16,675 nt of DNA, taken from NCBI GenBank assembly GCA_030728545.1, contig JANQZQ010000061.1:1-16675 (forward strand). The letters are read 5' to 3'. The notes beneath the pieces were generated by a model, which ran no database searches, had not been told where the DNA came from, and saw only the letters and a list, made by a program, of their open reading frames with translations. The position numbers and the translations under genes are program-made. Positions 6,335-13,000 of the stretch are shown piece after piece; the first letter of the stretch is position 1; every line of letters begins with the position of its first letter. The stretch comes from Ilumatobacteraceae bacterium. Lineage in GTDB: Bacteria > Actinomycetota > Acidimicrobiia > Acidimicrobiales > Ilumatobacteraceae.

Positions 6335-7581
6335 GCAGCGAACGTCTCTGCGCTCAGCTGCAACATGACGTCCAACAGAATATTTGCGCCAGCAACAAGG
6401 TCGGCTTCATCGGTGTGTTCGTTCACATTGTGACTAAGGCCCTTGTGGCTGGGTACGAAAATCATTCCACTTGGGCACATCCTGGCCAACATTTGGGCAT
6501 CGTGCCCAGCGCCCGACGGCATTCGCTGCACCGAATCGCCGCGGGTGCGGGCTGCCGACTCGACCATGTCAATGACGCGGTCGTGAAAAATCACCGGTTC
6601 AAAACGCACTAATACGCGACGAGTGATAGTCACCTGCTCGCGCTCAGCCAACGCCGTACAGAACACAGCAATTTCGGCTTCGGCTTTTTGCAGAATAGTT
6701 TCGTCGGTGTTGCGCACGTCGAGGGTGAGCGTGGCACGACTGGCCACCACATTGGTGAGATTCGGGTGAAGGTCAATCTTGCCAACCGTGCACACCTGAT
6801 CACCGCCGTAGCGGCTGGCTAGTTGACGAACAAATACAGTGAGTTCTGCCGCGGCGTAGGCCGGATCTTTGCGCAAATGCATTGGCGTAGTGCCGGCGTG
6901 GTTGCTTTGGCCGTCAATCACGACCTCTTGCCACGAGATACCTTGCACCCCAGTAACTGCACCAATGCGAACTTCATTGACTTCGAGTAGTGGTCCTTGT
7001 TCAATGTGCAGTTCAACAAAAGCATGTGGGGTGGCACCCGGGCATGGCACAGATCCGAGATAGCCGATGCGCGCTAACTCGTCACCAAATCGAGCGCCGT
7101 CAATGCCGATCACATCATGGGCTTGCTCGGTGGTCATGCCACCGGCATACACCAGCGAACCGAGCATGTCGGGCGCAAAGCGAGCACCTTCTTCGTCAGT
7201 GAAAATGCCAACTGCCAATGGACGCTGCGGCACGATGCCTGCCTGCTGACATGTTTCGATGACTTCTAGACCCGCCAGCACGCCGTAGTTGCCGTCATAT
7301 TTTCCGCCGGTGCGCACCGTATCGATGTGCGACCCCGTCATCACGGCTTGACCCTCGCCAACGGCCCACGTACCGATGATGTTGCCAACGGCATCTACCA
7401 CCACGTCGAGCCCGAGGTCTTGCATCCACGCCACCACCACGTCGCGCCCGTCACGATCAGCATCGGTGAGCGCCAAGCGGTTGCAACCGCCCCCGGCAAT
7501 GGCCCCCACTTCGGCGAGCGCCATGATGCGCTTCATGAGGCGCTCACCATTGATGCTCAGTGGTTTGTCGGCTGGGCGCAC
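6331..7581 (-). CDS. M20-family amidohydrolase: N-carbamoyl-L-amino-acid hydrolase / allantoate amidohydrolase-like
   Basis: This 416-residue binuclear metal amidohydrolase belongs to the Zn-dependent hydantoinase/carbamoylase family (AtzC/HyuC/AllC/beta-ureidopropionase). Metal-ligand motifs are complete: TGSHIDTV (H85), GGKYDGNYGV (D96), FTDEEGARF (E130/E131), ELHIEQGP (H192) and GLSHNVNEHT (H384). The dimerisation-domain signature GQSNHAGTTPM (224-234) and PSGAGHDAQML near the end are also standard. The family removes carbamoyl or ureido groups from N-carbamoyl amino acids or allantoate. It is the first gene of the minus-strand block. The GTG at 7581 has TAGGAT at -12 to -7. That hexamer either is a -10 box for a leaderless transcript or supplies an AGGA ribosome-binding site. 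The stop overlaps the next start (ATGA). Primary-sequence motifs do not separate L-carbamoylase from allantoate amidohydrolase. Confidence 0.9.
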   Translation of the reverse strand: MRPADKPLSINGERLMKRIMALAEVGAIAGGGCNRLALTDADRDGRDVVVAWMQDLGLDVVVDAVGNIIGTWAVGEGQAVMTGSHIDTVRTGGKYDGNYGVLAGLEVIETCQQAGIVPQRPLAVGIFTDEEGARFAPDMLGSLVYAGGMTTEQAHDVIGIDGARFGDELARIGYLGSVPCPGATPHAFVELHIEQGPLLEVNEVRIGAVTGVQGISWQEVVIDGQSNHAGTTPMHLRKDPAYAAAELTVFVRQLASRYGGDQVCTVGKIDLHPNLTNVVASRATLTLDVRNTDETILQKAEAEIAVFCTALAEREQVTITRRVLVRFEPVIFHDRVIDMVESAARTRGDSVQRMPSGAGHDAQMLARMCPSGMIFVPSHKGLSHNVNEHTDEADLVAGANILLDVMLQLSAETFAA

Positions 7582-7587
7582 CTTGTC

Positions 7588-7593
7588 ATCCTA
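7588..7593 (-). promoter_or_regulatory. Candidate -10 box (TAGGAT) for the carbamoylase/hydroxylase operon
   Basis: TAGGAT fits the actinobacterial TANNNT -10 consensus and ends 6 nt before the GTG at 7581, the spacing expected of a leaderless transcript. No convincing -35 is seen. The same bases contain AGGA, which could instead act as a ribosome-binding site with a 7-nt spacer. Confidence 0.4.
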
Positions 7594-7596
7594 CGA

Positions 7597-8964
7597 ATGG
7601 CAGACTTGCCACTCATGACAGGTATCGATCGCTCGCGCCTTGATGCACTGATGCTCAGCGAGACAGAGCGGTTCGTGCGTACGCACCCAAAATCGGGGGC
7701 ACACGCCACGACGACCTCCACATTGTTGGCAGGGGTACCGATGCCGTGGATGCGCCGCTGGCCGGGGCCGTTTCCGGTGGTGCTTGATGCGGCCAGTGGT
7801 GCGCGCTTTACCGATATCGATGGCAATGAATATGTTGATTTGTGCCTCGGTGATACCGGGGCAATGACTGGGCATGCGCATCGCGAAATCAATGCCGCCA
7901 TTACGGCTCAGCTCGCCCGTGGCAGCACTGCGATGCTGCCAACGCCAGATGCAGCGTGGGTGGCCGACGAGTTGACGCGCAGGTTCGGTTTGCCTAAATG
8001 GCAGTTTGCAATTAGCGCCACCGATGCCAATCGTTTCTTGCTGCGCTTCGCTCGGGCTATCACTGGCAAACCCAAAGTGTTGGTGCACGACTGGTGCTAT
8101 CACGGCACGGTTGATGAGACGCTGGTTATCGCCATGGGGGATCGCACTATCAGTCGAGGTGGTGCGATTGGGCCACAGATAAACCCTTCGCTCACCACCC
8201 GAGTCGTGCCGTTCAATGATCTCGCAGCATTGGAACGTGCTGCGAGTTGTGGCGATGTTGCTTGCATGCTCATCGAGCCAGCGCTCACCAATATTGGAAT
8301 CGTGTTGCCTGAGCCTGGTTATCTGGAAGGCGTACGCGAGATAACACGGCGGCACGGCATTTTGCTGATTATCGATGAGACGCACACCATTTGTGCCGGC
8401 GCCGGCGGCTGCACGGAGGCGTGGAATCTGGAACCCGACATGCTGGTGATTGGCAAAACTATCGGCGGCGGTTTACCAGTTGGCGCTTACGGCATGTCGA
8501 GTGATGTTGCGACGCTGGTTGAGGCGTTGCAGCTCAATGAAGGAATTGACGTATCAGGAGTCGGTGGCACATTGGCAGGCAACGCGCTGGCAATGGCTGC
8601 GGTGCGCGCAACACTGACCCATGCACTGCTGCCCGAGCAGTTCATTCAAACAACAGCCCTGGCCAGCGCTTGGACCGCAGGCGTGCAGCAATCGTATGAA
8701 CGACGTGGGCTGCCCTGGAGTGTGCAACAACTGGGATCGCGTGCCGAGTATTGGTTTTGTCCGCCACCGCGTACTGGTGCTGATGCTGCGGCAGCAGTGG
8801 ATCATGAGTTGGATGCGTTCATGCATCTATGGGCAATTAACCGCGGTGTGCTACTGACACCGTTTCACAACATGGCGTTGTTTTCCCCGTTTCATACCAT
8901 GAGCGATGTCGAGCAACATACTGCTCAGTTCGACGAGGCTCTCACAGCACTGACCGACAGTTAG
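7597..8964 (+). CDS. Class III PLP-dependent aminotransferase, glutamate-1-semialdehyde aminomutase-like
   Basis: This fold-type I PLP aminotransferase has 455 residues from ATG 7597, or 449 from ATG 7615. The class III pattern is complete: DIDGNEYVDLCLGDTGAMTGH (about 73-93), DWCYHGTVDET (165-175), the PLP-ring Asp in LLIIDETHT (D260) and the Schiff-base Lys in VIGKTIGGGLPVGAYG (K287). It resembles the GSA aminomutase/D-phenylglycine and beta-amino-acid aminotransferase group. No haem genes are nearby, so a catabolic transaminase for the amino acid released by the carbamoylases is more likely than haem synthesis. The start is uncertain: neither ATG has a ribosome-binding site, and family alignment by eye slightly favours 7615. 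It is divergent from the M20 gene with only 15-33 bp between starts, and is followed 16 bp later by a TSUP transporter, probably in the same transcript. Confidence 0.87.
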   Translation: MADLPLMTGIDRSRLDALMLSETERFVRTHPKSGAHATTTSTLLAGVPMPWMRRWPGPFPVVLDAASGARFTDIDGNEYVDLCLGDTGAMTGHAHREINAAITAQLARGSTAMLPTPDAAWVADELTRRFGLPKWQFAISATDANRFLLRFARAITGKPKVLVHDWCYHGTVDETLVIAMGDRTISRGGAIGPQINPSLTTRVVPFNDLAALERAASCGDVACMLIEPALTNIGIVLPEPGYLEGVREITRRHGILLIIDETHTICAGAGGCTEAWNLEPDMLVIGKTIGGGLPVGAYGMSSDVATLVEALQLNEGIDVSGVGGTLAGNALAMAAVRATLTHALLPEQFIQTTALASAWTAGVQQSYERRGLPWSVQQLGSRAEYWFCPPPRTGADAAAAVDHELDAFMHLWAINRGVLLTPFHNMALFSPFHTMSDVEQHTAQFDEALTALTDS

Positions 8965-8980
8965 CTGTGCTTGGCGACAA

Positions 8981-9712
8981 ATGAGCACAGCTGCAATTGT
9001 TTGGTGTCTGGGCGTCATGATGCTGGCCGCTCTCGTGCAGTCGGTCGGCGGATTCGGTTTTGCGCTGTTGGCTGTGCCGCTCGCAGCGATCGTTATTGAT
9101 TTGACGACGGCCGTCATTGCAGTGAGCATCGCTTCGGTGTTTAATGTTGCGACACTCGTGTTGCGCGTATACAAAGACATCGATCGTGCAACCGCCGTGC
9201 GATTCAATGTGCCGGCACTATTAGGAATGCCGTTCGGGCTGGTCATTCTGGCTATGGTCAACCAGGAGCTGCTCAAAATTGTGCTCGGAGCCCTCATCGT
9301 TGTAGCGACGATCGCGTTGATGCGAGGTGCGGGAAATCTGCGCCATCACCACTGGGTCGATGTGCTTGCAGGTTGGTTGTCGGGCGTCTTGTCCACCTCA
9401 ACTGGCACCAATGGTCCACCGTTAGTGCTGGCTGCTCAGATGGCGAAGCTGTCGCCCCCCGCCTTTCGAGCAACTTTGACATTCACCTTTCTCGTGTCGG
9501 GCCCGGTCAGCTTGGTGTTCTTTGGATTCGCTGGGTATTTCAGTCGAGCGGCGTTGCTGCTGGCTGGTGGCTCGATTCCACTCATCATCATCGGGCAATA
9601 CTTCGGCTTGCGATTACGCAAGCACGTCAATGGCAAACGATTCGAACGGCTGGTGTATTTGCTGCTGCTGTTGAGCGGTTTTTCGGTCGGAATCTCGGGC
9701 GCGCTCAGCTAG
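8981..9712 (+). CDS. TauE/SafE (TSUP) family membrane transporter/exporter
   Basis: This 243-residue integral membrane protein has about seven or eight hydrophobic helices. The two TSUP signature repeats are present: VQSVGGFGFALLAVPLA in the first half and STSTGTNGPPLVLAAQ in the second, followed by FRATLTFTFLVSGPVSLVFF. The family exports sulfite, sulfoacetate and other small anions, or takes up organic anions; the substrate cannot be assigned from sequence. The ATG at 8981 is 16 bp after the aminotransferase stop and has only a weak ribosome-binding site, so co-transcription is likely. The gene ends in an 8-bp tail overlap with the convergent metallo-hydrolase gene. Export of a sulfur or carboxylate product is possible. 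Confidence 0.88.
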   Translation: MSTAAIVWCLGVMMLAALVQSVGGFGFALLAVPLAAIVIDLTTAVIAVSIASVFNVATLVLRVYKDIDRATAVRFNVPALLGMPFGLVILAMVNQELLKIVLGALIVVATIALMRGAGNLRHHHWVDVLAGWLSGVLSTSTGTNGPPLVLAAQMAKLSPPAFRATLTFTFLVSGPVSLVFFGFAGYFSRAALLLAGGSIPLIIIGQYFGLRLRKHVNGKRFERLVYLLLLLSGFSVGISGALS

Positions 9713-10418
9713 CAAACCAGCCGAGCCACGCTTCTTTGGTTTTGGGTTTGAAGATGGCATTCGACGCACGCACCTGTGACATTGCGGCGTGTGCCGCGGG
9801 CGAGTACTGATGCCCAGGGAAAATCACGGTGTCGTCAGGCAGTGAGGCCAGGCGTTGCAAACTGTCGTACATGTCGCTTGGGTTGCTACCAGGCAGGTCG
9901 GTGCGACCGCAGCCGTCAAGAAACAGCGTGTCGCCTGAAACGAGTCGTCCATCCACCAAAAAGCACTGGCTGCCTGGAGTGTGGCCCGGTGTGTGCACCA
10001 GTGTGATTTCGATGTCACCGACTTTCACTATGTCGCCAGGCTCGTGTGAGGTGAGATGGGTTCGCTCAACGCCGGTCACCTTGGTAACCCATTCGACTTC
10101 GGCTTGCTGCACATGAATCGGCACACTGCATCGCTCAAGTAGAGATGCGATGCCGTCAATGCGCATACCCATCATCGAGCCTCCAACGTGGTCGGGGTGA
10201 TAATGCGTGGCGAGCACACCAGTAAGGCGTAGACCGTCGGCTTCGACTGCATCGATGAGACCGTTCACGTCGTACGCAGGATCGATGAGCACACAATCAC
10301 CCGTCTGACGGTCACCGATCGCATACACAAAATTCACCATTTGACGAGCCATGTCGTCGTTATGGGCAAAGTCACGGCCCGACAACAACTGGCGAAAATA
10401 GAAGCGGTCGTCAAGCAC
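9705..10418 (-). CDS. Metallo-beta-lactamase-fold hydrolase, glyoxalase II / persulfide dioxygenase-like
   Basis: This soluble 237-residue MBL-fold enzyme carries the full ligand set: THYHPDHVGG (H72, H74, D76, H77), HTPGHTPGS (H146), SGDTLFLDG (D163) and FPGHQYS (H203). The GCGRTDLPGS segment (169-178) right after the bridging Asp resembles the CGRTD motif of ETHE1-type persulfide dioxygenases, but related glyoxalase II-like hydrolases have similar sequences, so the activity stays open. There is no rhodanese domain. It is convergent with the TSUP transporter and overlaps it by 8 bp. A persulfide dioxygenase makes sulfite, which some TSUP proteins export, giving a speculative link. The GTG at 10418 has no ribosome-binding site but has TAGTTT at -13 to -8, consistent with a leaderless message. 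Confidence 0.87.
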   Translation of the reverse strand: MLDDRFYFRQLLSGRDFAHNDDMARQMVNFVYAIGDRQTGDCVLIDPAYDVNGLIDAVEADGLRLTGVLATHYHPDHVGGSMMGMRIDGIASLLERCSVPIHVQQAEVEWVTKVTGVERTHLTSHEPGDIVKVGDIEITLVHTPGHTPGSQCFLVDGRLVSGDTLFLDGCGRTDLPGSNPSDMYDSLQRLASLPDDTVIFPGHQYSPAAHAAMSQVRASNAIFKPKTKEAWLGWFAS

Positions 10419-10425
10419 GACACCG

Positions 10426-10431
10426 AAACTA
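10426..10431 (-). promoter_or_regulatory. Candidate -10 box (TAGTTT) of the MBL hydrolase gene
   Basis: TAGTTT (TANNNT) lies at -13 to -8 relative to the GTG at 10418. There is no ribosome-binding site, so transcription probably starts at or very near the start codon. No clear -35 is visible. Confidence 0.35.
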
Positions 10432-10449
10432 TCTCGTGTGCTGTCGAGA

Positions 10450-10489
10450 TGTTGGCACGTGTCAGCACTTATCTGCAGTTATCAGCACT
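10450..10489. promoter_or_regulatory. Dyad and direct repeats between divergent MBL-hydrolase and Gfo/Idh/MocA genes (possible operator)
   Basis: The 93-bp divergent spacer holds an 18-bp imperfect palindrome at 10450-10467 (TGTTGGCAC/GTGTCAGCA, 7 of 9 positions paired, centred on CACGTG). It also holds two copies of TCAGCACT at 10462-10469 and 10482-10489, exactly 20 bp apart, and TTATC at 10469-10473 and 10479-10483, 10 bp apart. Repeats spaced by whole helical turns between divergent promoters are typical of a transcription-factor site. The second TCAGCACT ends about 10 bp upstream of the Gfo/Idh/MocA -10 box. No regulator gene is in the window. Confidence 0.4.
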
Positions 10490-10499
10490 GTCTTGGCCC

Positions 10500-10505
10500 T
10501 ACTCT
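10500..10505 (+). promoter_or_regulatory. Candidate -10 box (TACTCT) of the Gfo/Idh/MocA gene
   Basis: TACTCT lies exactly at -12 to -7 of the GTG at 10512 and no ribosome-binding site precedes that codon. This is the leaderless arrangement seen at other first genes in the window. Confidence 0.4.
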
Positions 10506-10511
10506 TAAGCC

Positions 10512-11624
10512 GTGGCTGCTGGCTCGTCTACCGCATTGCGCTATGCCATCGTTGGCACCGGCATGATGGGGGTCGAGCACATTCAGGCATTGCAGACCTT
10601 GCCAGACACCCACATCGTGGCGCTGTGCGACCCCCATGCTCCGAGTCTTGCTGCCGCTCGCCACGCCCTTGGTGCCGATCGTGATACGGCTCGGGTGTAC
10701 ACCGATGTGGAGACCATGGTGGCTGCTGGTGAGTTTGATGTGGTGGTACTTGCTAGCCCGAACCACACTCATCGCGCGCTGGCAGAACCGCTTTTGCGCA
10801 GTGGTGCGCACTTGTTGATTGAAAAGCCGCTATGTACTACTGCCCAAGATTGCAAAGAATTGCTCGCACTTGAGCACCAAACGCAGCAACGCGGGCGCGT
10901 GGTGTGGGTCGGTCTGGAATATCGATTCATGGCGCCAACGATGCAACTGCTTGAACATGCGCGCAGCGGCGTGCTGGGCAATCTTCGCATGCTGGCGATT
11001 CGTGAGCATCGATTTCCATTTTTAGTAAAGGTGCACGACTGGAACCGATTCAATGTCAATACTGGCGGCACACTCGTGGAGAAGTGTTGTCACTTTTTTG
11101 ACTTGATGCGCTTGGTATTGCAAGCCGAACCAACTTCGGTGTTTGCTTCGGGGGCTCAAGACGTCAACCATCTCGACGAGACGTACGGCGGGCGCACACC
11201 CGACATTTTGGATAACGCGTTTGTTGTGGTCGATTTCGATAATGGCGCGCGAGCATCGTTGGACTTGTGCATGTTCGCCGAAGCCACCAAAAACGAGCAA
11301 GAGATTTCGTTGGTCGGCGATCTCGGTAAGGCCGAAGCACTCGTGACGCAGGGCATCGTGCGGCTTGGGTTGCGGGCTGATGGTTGGTTTCAAACCAACG
11401 AGCAATCAGTCAACCAAGCTGAGTCGCCCTTGGCCCTAGAGCACCAAGGAGCACATCACGGCTCTTCGTGGCGTGAGCATGTGGCGATGCAGCAAGCAAT
11501 TCGGAACAACACTCCAGCCGAGGTAACACTGTATGACGGGCTCATATCGGTAGCCATGGGTGAAGCCGCACACCGCAGCATCGCCGCCCACCGACCCATC
11601 GCAATGTCGGAGATTCTGCCTTAA
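10512..11624 (+). CDS. Gfo/Idh/MocA-family NAD(P)-dependent oxidoreductase
   Basis: This 370-residue sugar/cyclitol dehydrogenase-like protein has an N-terminal Rossmann domain with YAIVGTGMMGVEHIQAL (11-27), an acidic residue ending strand 2 (ALCDPH, D40, which favours NAD+), ASPNHTHRALAEPLLRSGAH (81-100) and the catalytic EKP motif (104-106). The C-terminal domain has the GGTLVEKCCHFFDLMR pattern, which supplies the family's active-site His and Asp. Typical substrates are inositols, glucose derivatives and other polyols, oxidised or reduced at one hydroxyl; the exact substrate is unknown. GTG at 10512 is chosen because the Rossmann strand begins a few residues later and TACTCT sits at leaderless distance. 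The gene is transcribed alone and ends on the palindromic TTAA that also ends the convergent oxidase gene. Confidence 0.9.
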   Translation: MAAGSSTALRYAIVGTGMMGVEHIQALQTLPDTHIVALCDPHAPSLAAARHALGADRDTARVYTDVETMVAAGEFDVVVLASPNHTHRALAEPLLRSGAHLLIEKPLCTTAQDCKELLALEHQTQQRGRVVWVGLEYRFMAPTMQLLEHARSGVLGNLRMLAIREHRFPFLVKVHDWNRFNVNTGGTLVEKCCHFFDLMRLVLQAEPTSVFASGAQDVNHLDETYGGRTPDILDNAFVVVDFDNGARASLDLCMFAEATKNEQEISLVGDLGKAEALVTQGIVRLGLRADGWFQTNEQSVNQAESPLALEHQGAHHGSSWREHVAMQQAIRNNTPAEVTLYDGLISVAMGEAAHRSIAAHRPIAMSEILP

Positions 11625-13000
11625 AGCAACGCCTCAAAAATCTTCGTACGCAACTTCGGAACTTTGTGGTGGCTAGTTTCATAATTATCAATCGACTCTG
11701 ATAACGCAATCAGCGAGTTGACCCCTAAAAATCGCAAGGGTTCCAGTTCCCAACGGGGCGAGCGGTGGTTGACGAAGGGTAGATGGGTCAACGAAGTGTC
11801 ACGTTCGAGAATCAAATCAACCAATGCGCGAGAAAATAAATTGGTAGCGGCTACACCGTCACCCACATACCCACCAAGTCGCGCGTATTTCTGTGCGCGA
11901 TCGAGCATGACGGTGGGTGTCCAGTCGCGGGGCACTGCCAACGGCCCGCCCCAGCGGTGAGTAATGCGCGCCTGGGCGGCAGCGGGGAAGTGTTGGGCGA
12001 TGGCTGACACGATTCGGCGGTGTGTCTGGTCGTCAAGATCGAAGCGTTCACGCACCCGCGACGCAAAGTGATATGGCGCCCCGCGCCCACCAAAAGCAAT
12101 GCGGCCGTCGGGTGTGAGCTGAGCGTAAATCACCATTTGTCCGCCGTCGTTAAATGTGGCCCGGTTGTGCCAGCCAATTGCCTGAAGCGTCGCTTGATTG
12201 AGCGGCTCGGTAGCCACCATCAGTGAATACAGCGGCACGATGCGTCGTTTGGTCTGGGCAATCGAATGTGAATAACCCTCGGTGGCTTGCACCACTTGCT
12301 TGGCAACCACACGTCCATGACTGTGGGTGACGACACCGTTATCGATCGCTTGCACAGCAGTGTTTTGCCAAATGGTGACACCACGTTGATCGAGCACCCG
12401 CGCCAAGCCATTGACTAGTTGAAAAGGGTTGAGTGTCGCGCAATGCCGGCTGTAAATCGCCCCGTGGGTTTCGGCGACTGATATGTGCTCGCTTACTCGG
12501 CTGCTTGGTAGCCATTCCGCGTCACCGGCACCGAGCCCATTGGCATGTTGTTGCTTTAACAGACTTTGCAGACGCTCTGCTTGCAGCGCTGTGCTGGCCG
12601 ACTGCACCGTGCCGCCTTGATGCCATCCGCACTCAATACCTTCACGACGAAGCACTTGTTCAACTTCGGGCAAAGTGGCGAAACTTTCTTGATACGCAAG
12701 CAGCGCCGCGTCGCGGCCGTAGACAGAAGCAAGCTCACTGACGGTAAGAGGAAAGTATCCACTGCACCAACCGCCGTTGCGGCCGCTTGCACCAAAGCCG
12801 ACATGTCGCGCCTCGAGAATCGCGATTCGCAGAGACGGTTCAGCCGAACTGAGATAGTAAGCAGTCCACAAACCGCTTAAGCCCGCACCAACAATGGCGA
12901 CGTCAACCTCGGCGTGTGCAGGTGCAGTTCCAAACGCGGTTTGCTGAATTGCACTGTCATGCCACACGGGATACGTCAAAGCATCCATGATGTCGCTCAC
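11621..13000 (-). CDS. DAO-superfamily FAD-dependent oxidoreductase (PuuB/OrdL- or DadA-like amine/amino-acid oxidase)
   Basis: This flavoprotein of 459 residues belongs to the D-amino-acid oxidase/glycine oxidase superfamily. It starts with a short lead like PuuB (gamma-glutamylputrescine oxidase), followed by the FAD-binding VDVAIVGAGLSGLWTAYYL (32-50), LEARHVGFGASGRNGGWCSG (62-81) and the C-terminal RLGGYVGDGVAATNLFSRALVDLI segment that closes the FAD site. The family oxidises amines or N-substituted amino acids to imines or aldehydes with release of ammonia or an amine. The substrate is not determined. The GTG at 13000 overlaps the upstream carboxylesterase stop as GTGA, suggesting coupled translation; an in-frame ATG at 12988 is a weaker alternative. 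The last codon is part of the TTAA palindrome shared with the Gfo/Idh/MocA stop. Confidence 0.88.
   Translation of the reverse strand: MSDIMDALTYPVWHDSAIQQTAFGTAPAHAEVDVAIVGAGLSGLWTAYYLSSAEPSLRIAILEARHVGFGASGRNGGWCSGYFPLTVSELASVYGRDAALLAYQESFATLPEVEQVLRREGIECGWHQGGTVQSASTALQAERLQSLLKQQHANGLGAGDAEWLPSSRVSEHISVAETHGAIYSRHCATLNPFQLVNGLARVLDQRGVTIWQNTAVQAIDNGVVTHSHGRVVAKQVVQATEGYSHSIAQTKRRIVPLYSLMVATEPLNQATLQAIGWHNRATFNDGGQMVIYAQLTPDGRIAFGGRGAPYHFASRVRERFDLDDQTHRRIVSAIAQHFPAAAQARITHRWGGPLAVPRDWTPTVMLDRAQKYARLGGYVGDGVAATNLFSRALVDLILERDTSLTHLPFVNHRSPRWELEPLRFLGVNSLIALSESIDNYETSHHKVPKLRTKIFEALL

Noticed and set aside
7327..7596. Upstream extension of the aminotransferase reading frame
   Set aside because: The extra 90 codons are antisense to the M20 gene and do not resemble the family; the aminotransferase sequence begins after ATG 7597/7615.
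7591..8385. Minus-strand open frame of 264 codons inside the aminotransferase gene
   Set aside because: It is antisense to the conserved PLP motifs and has no domain-like composition.
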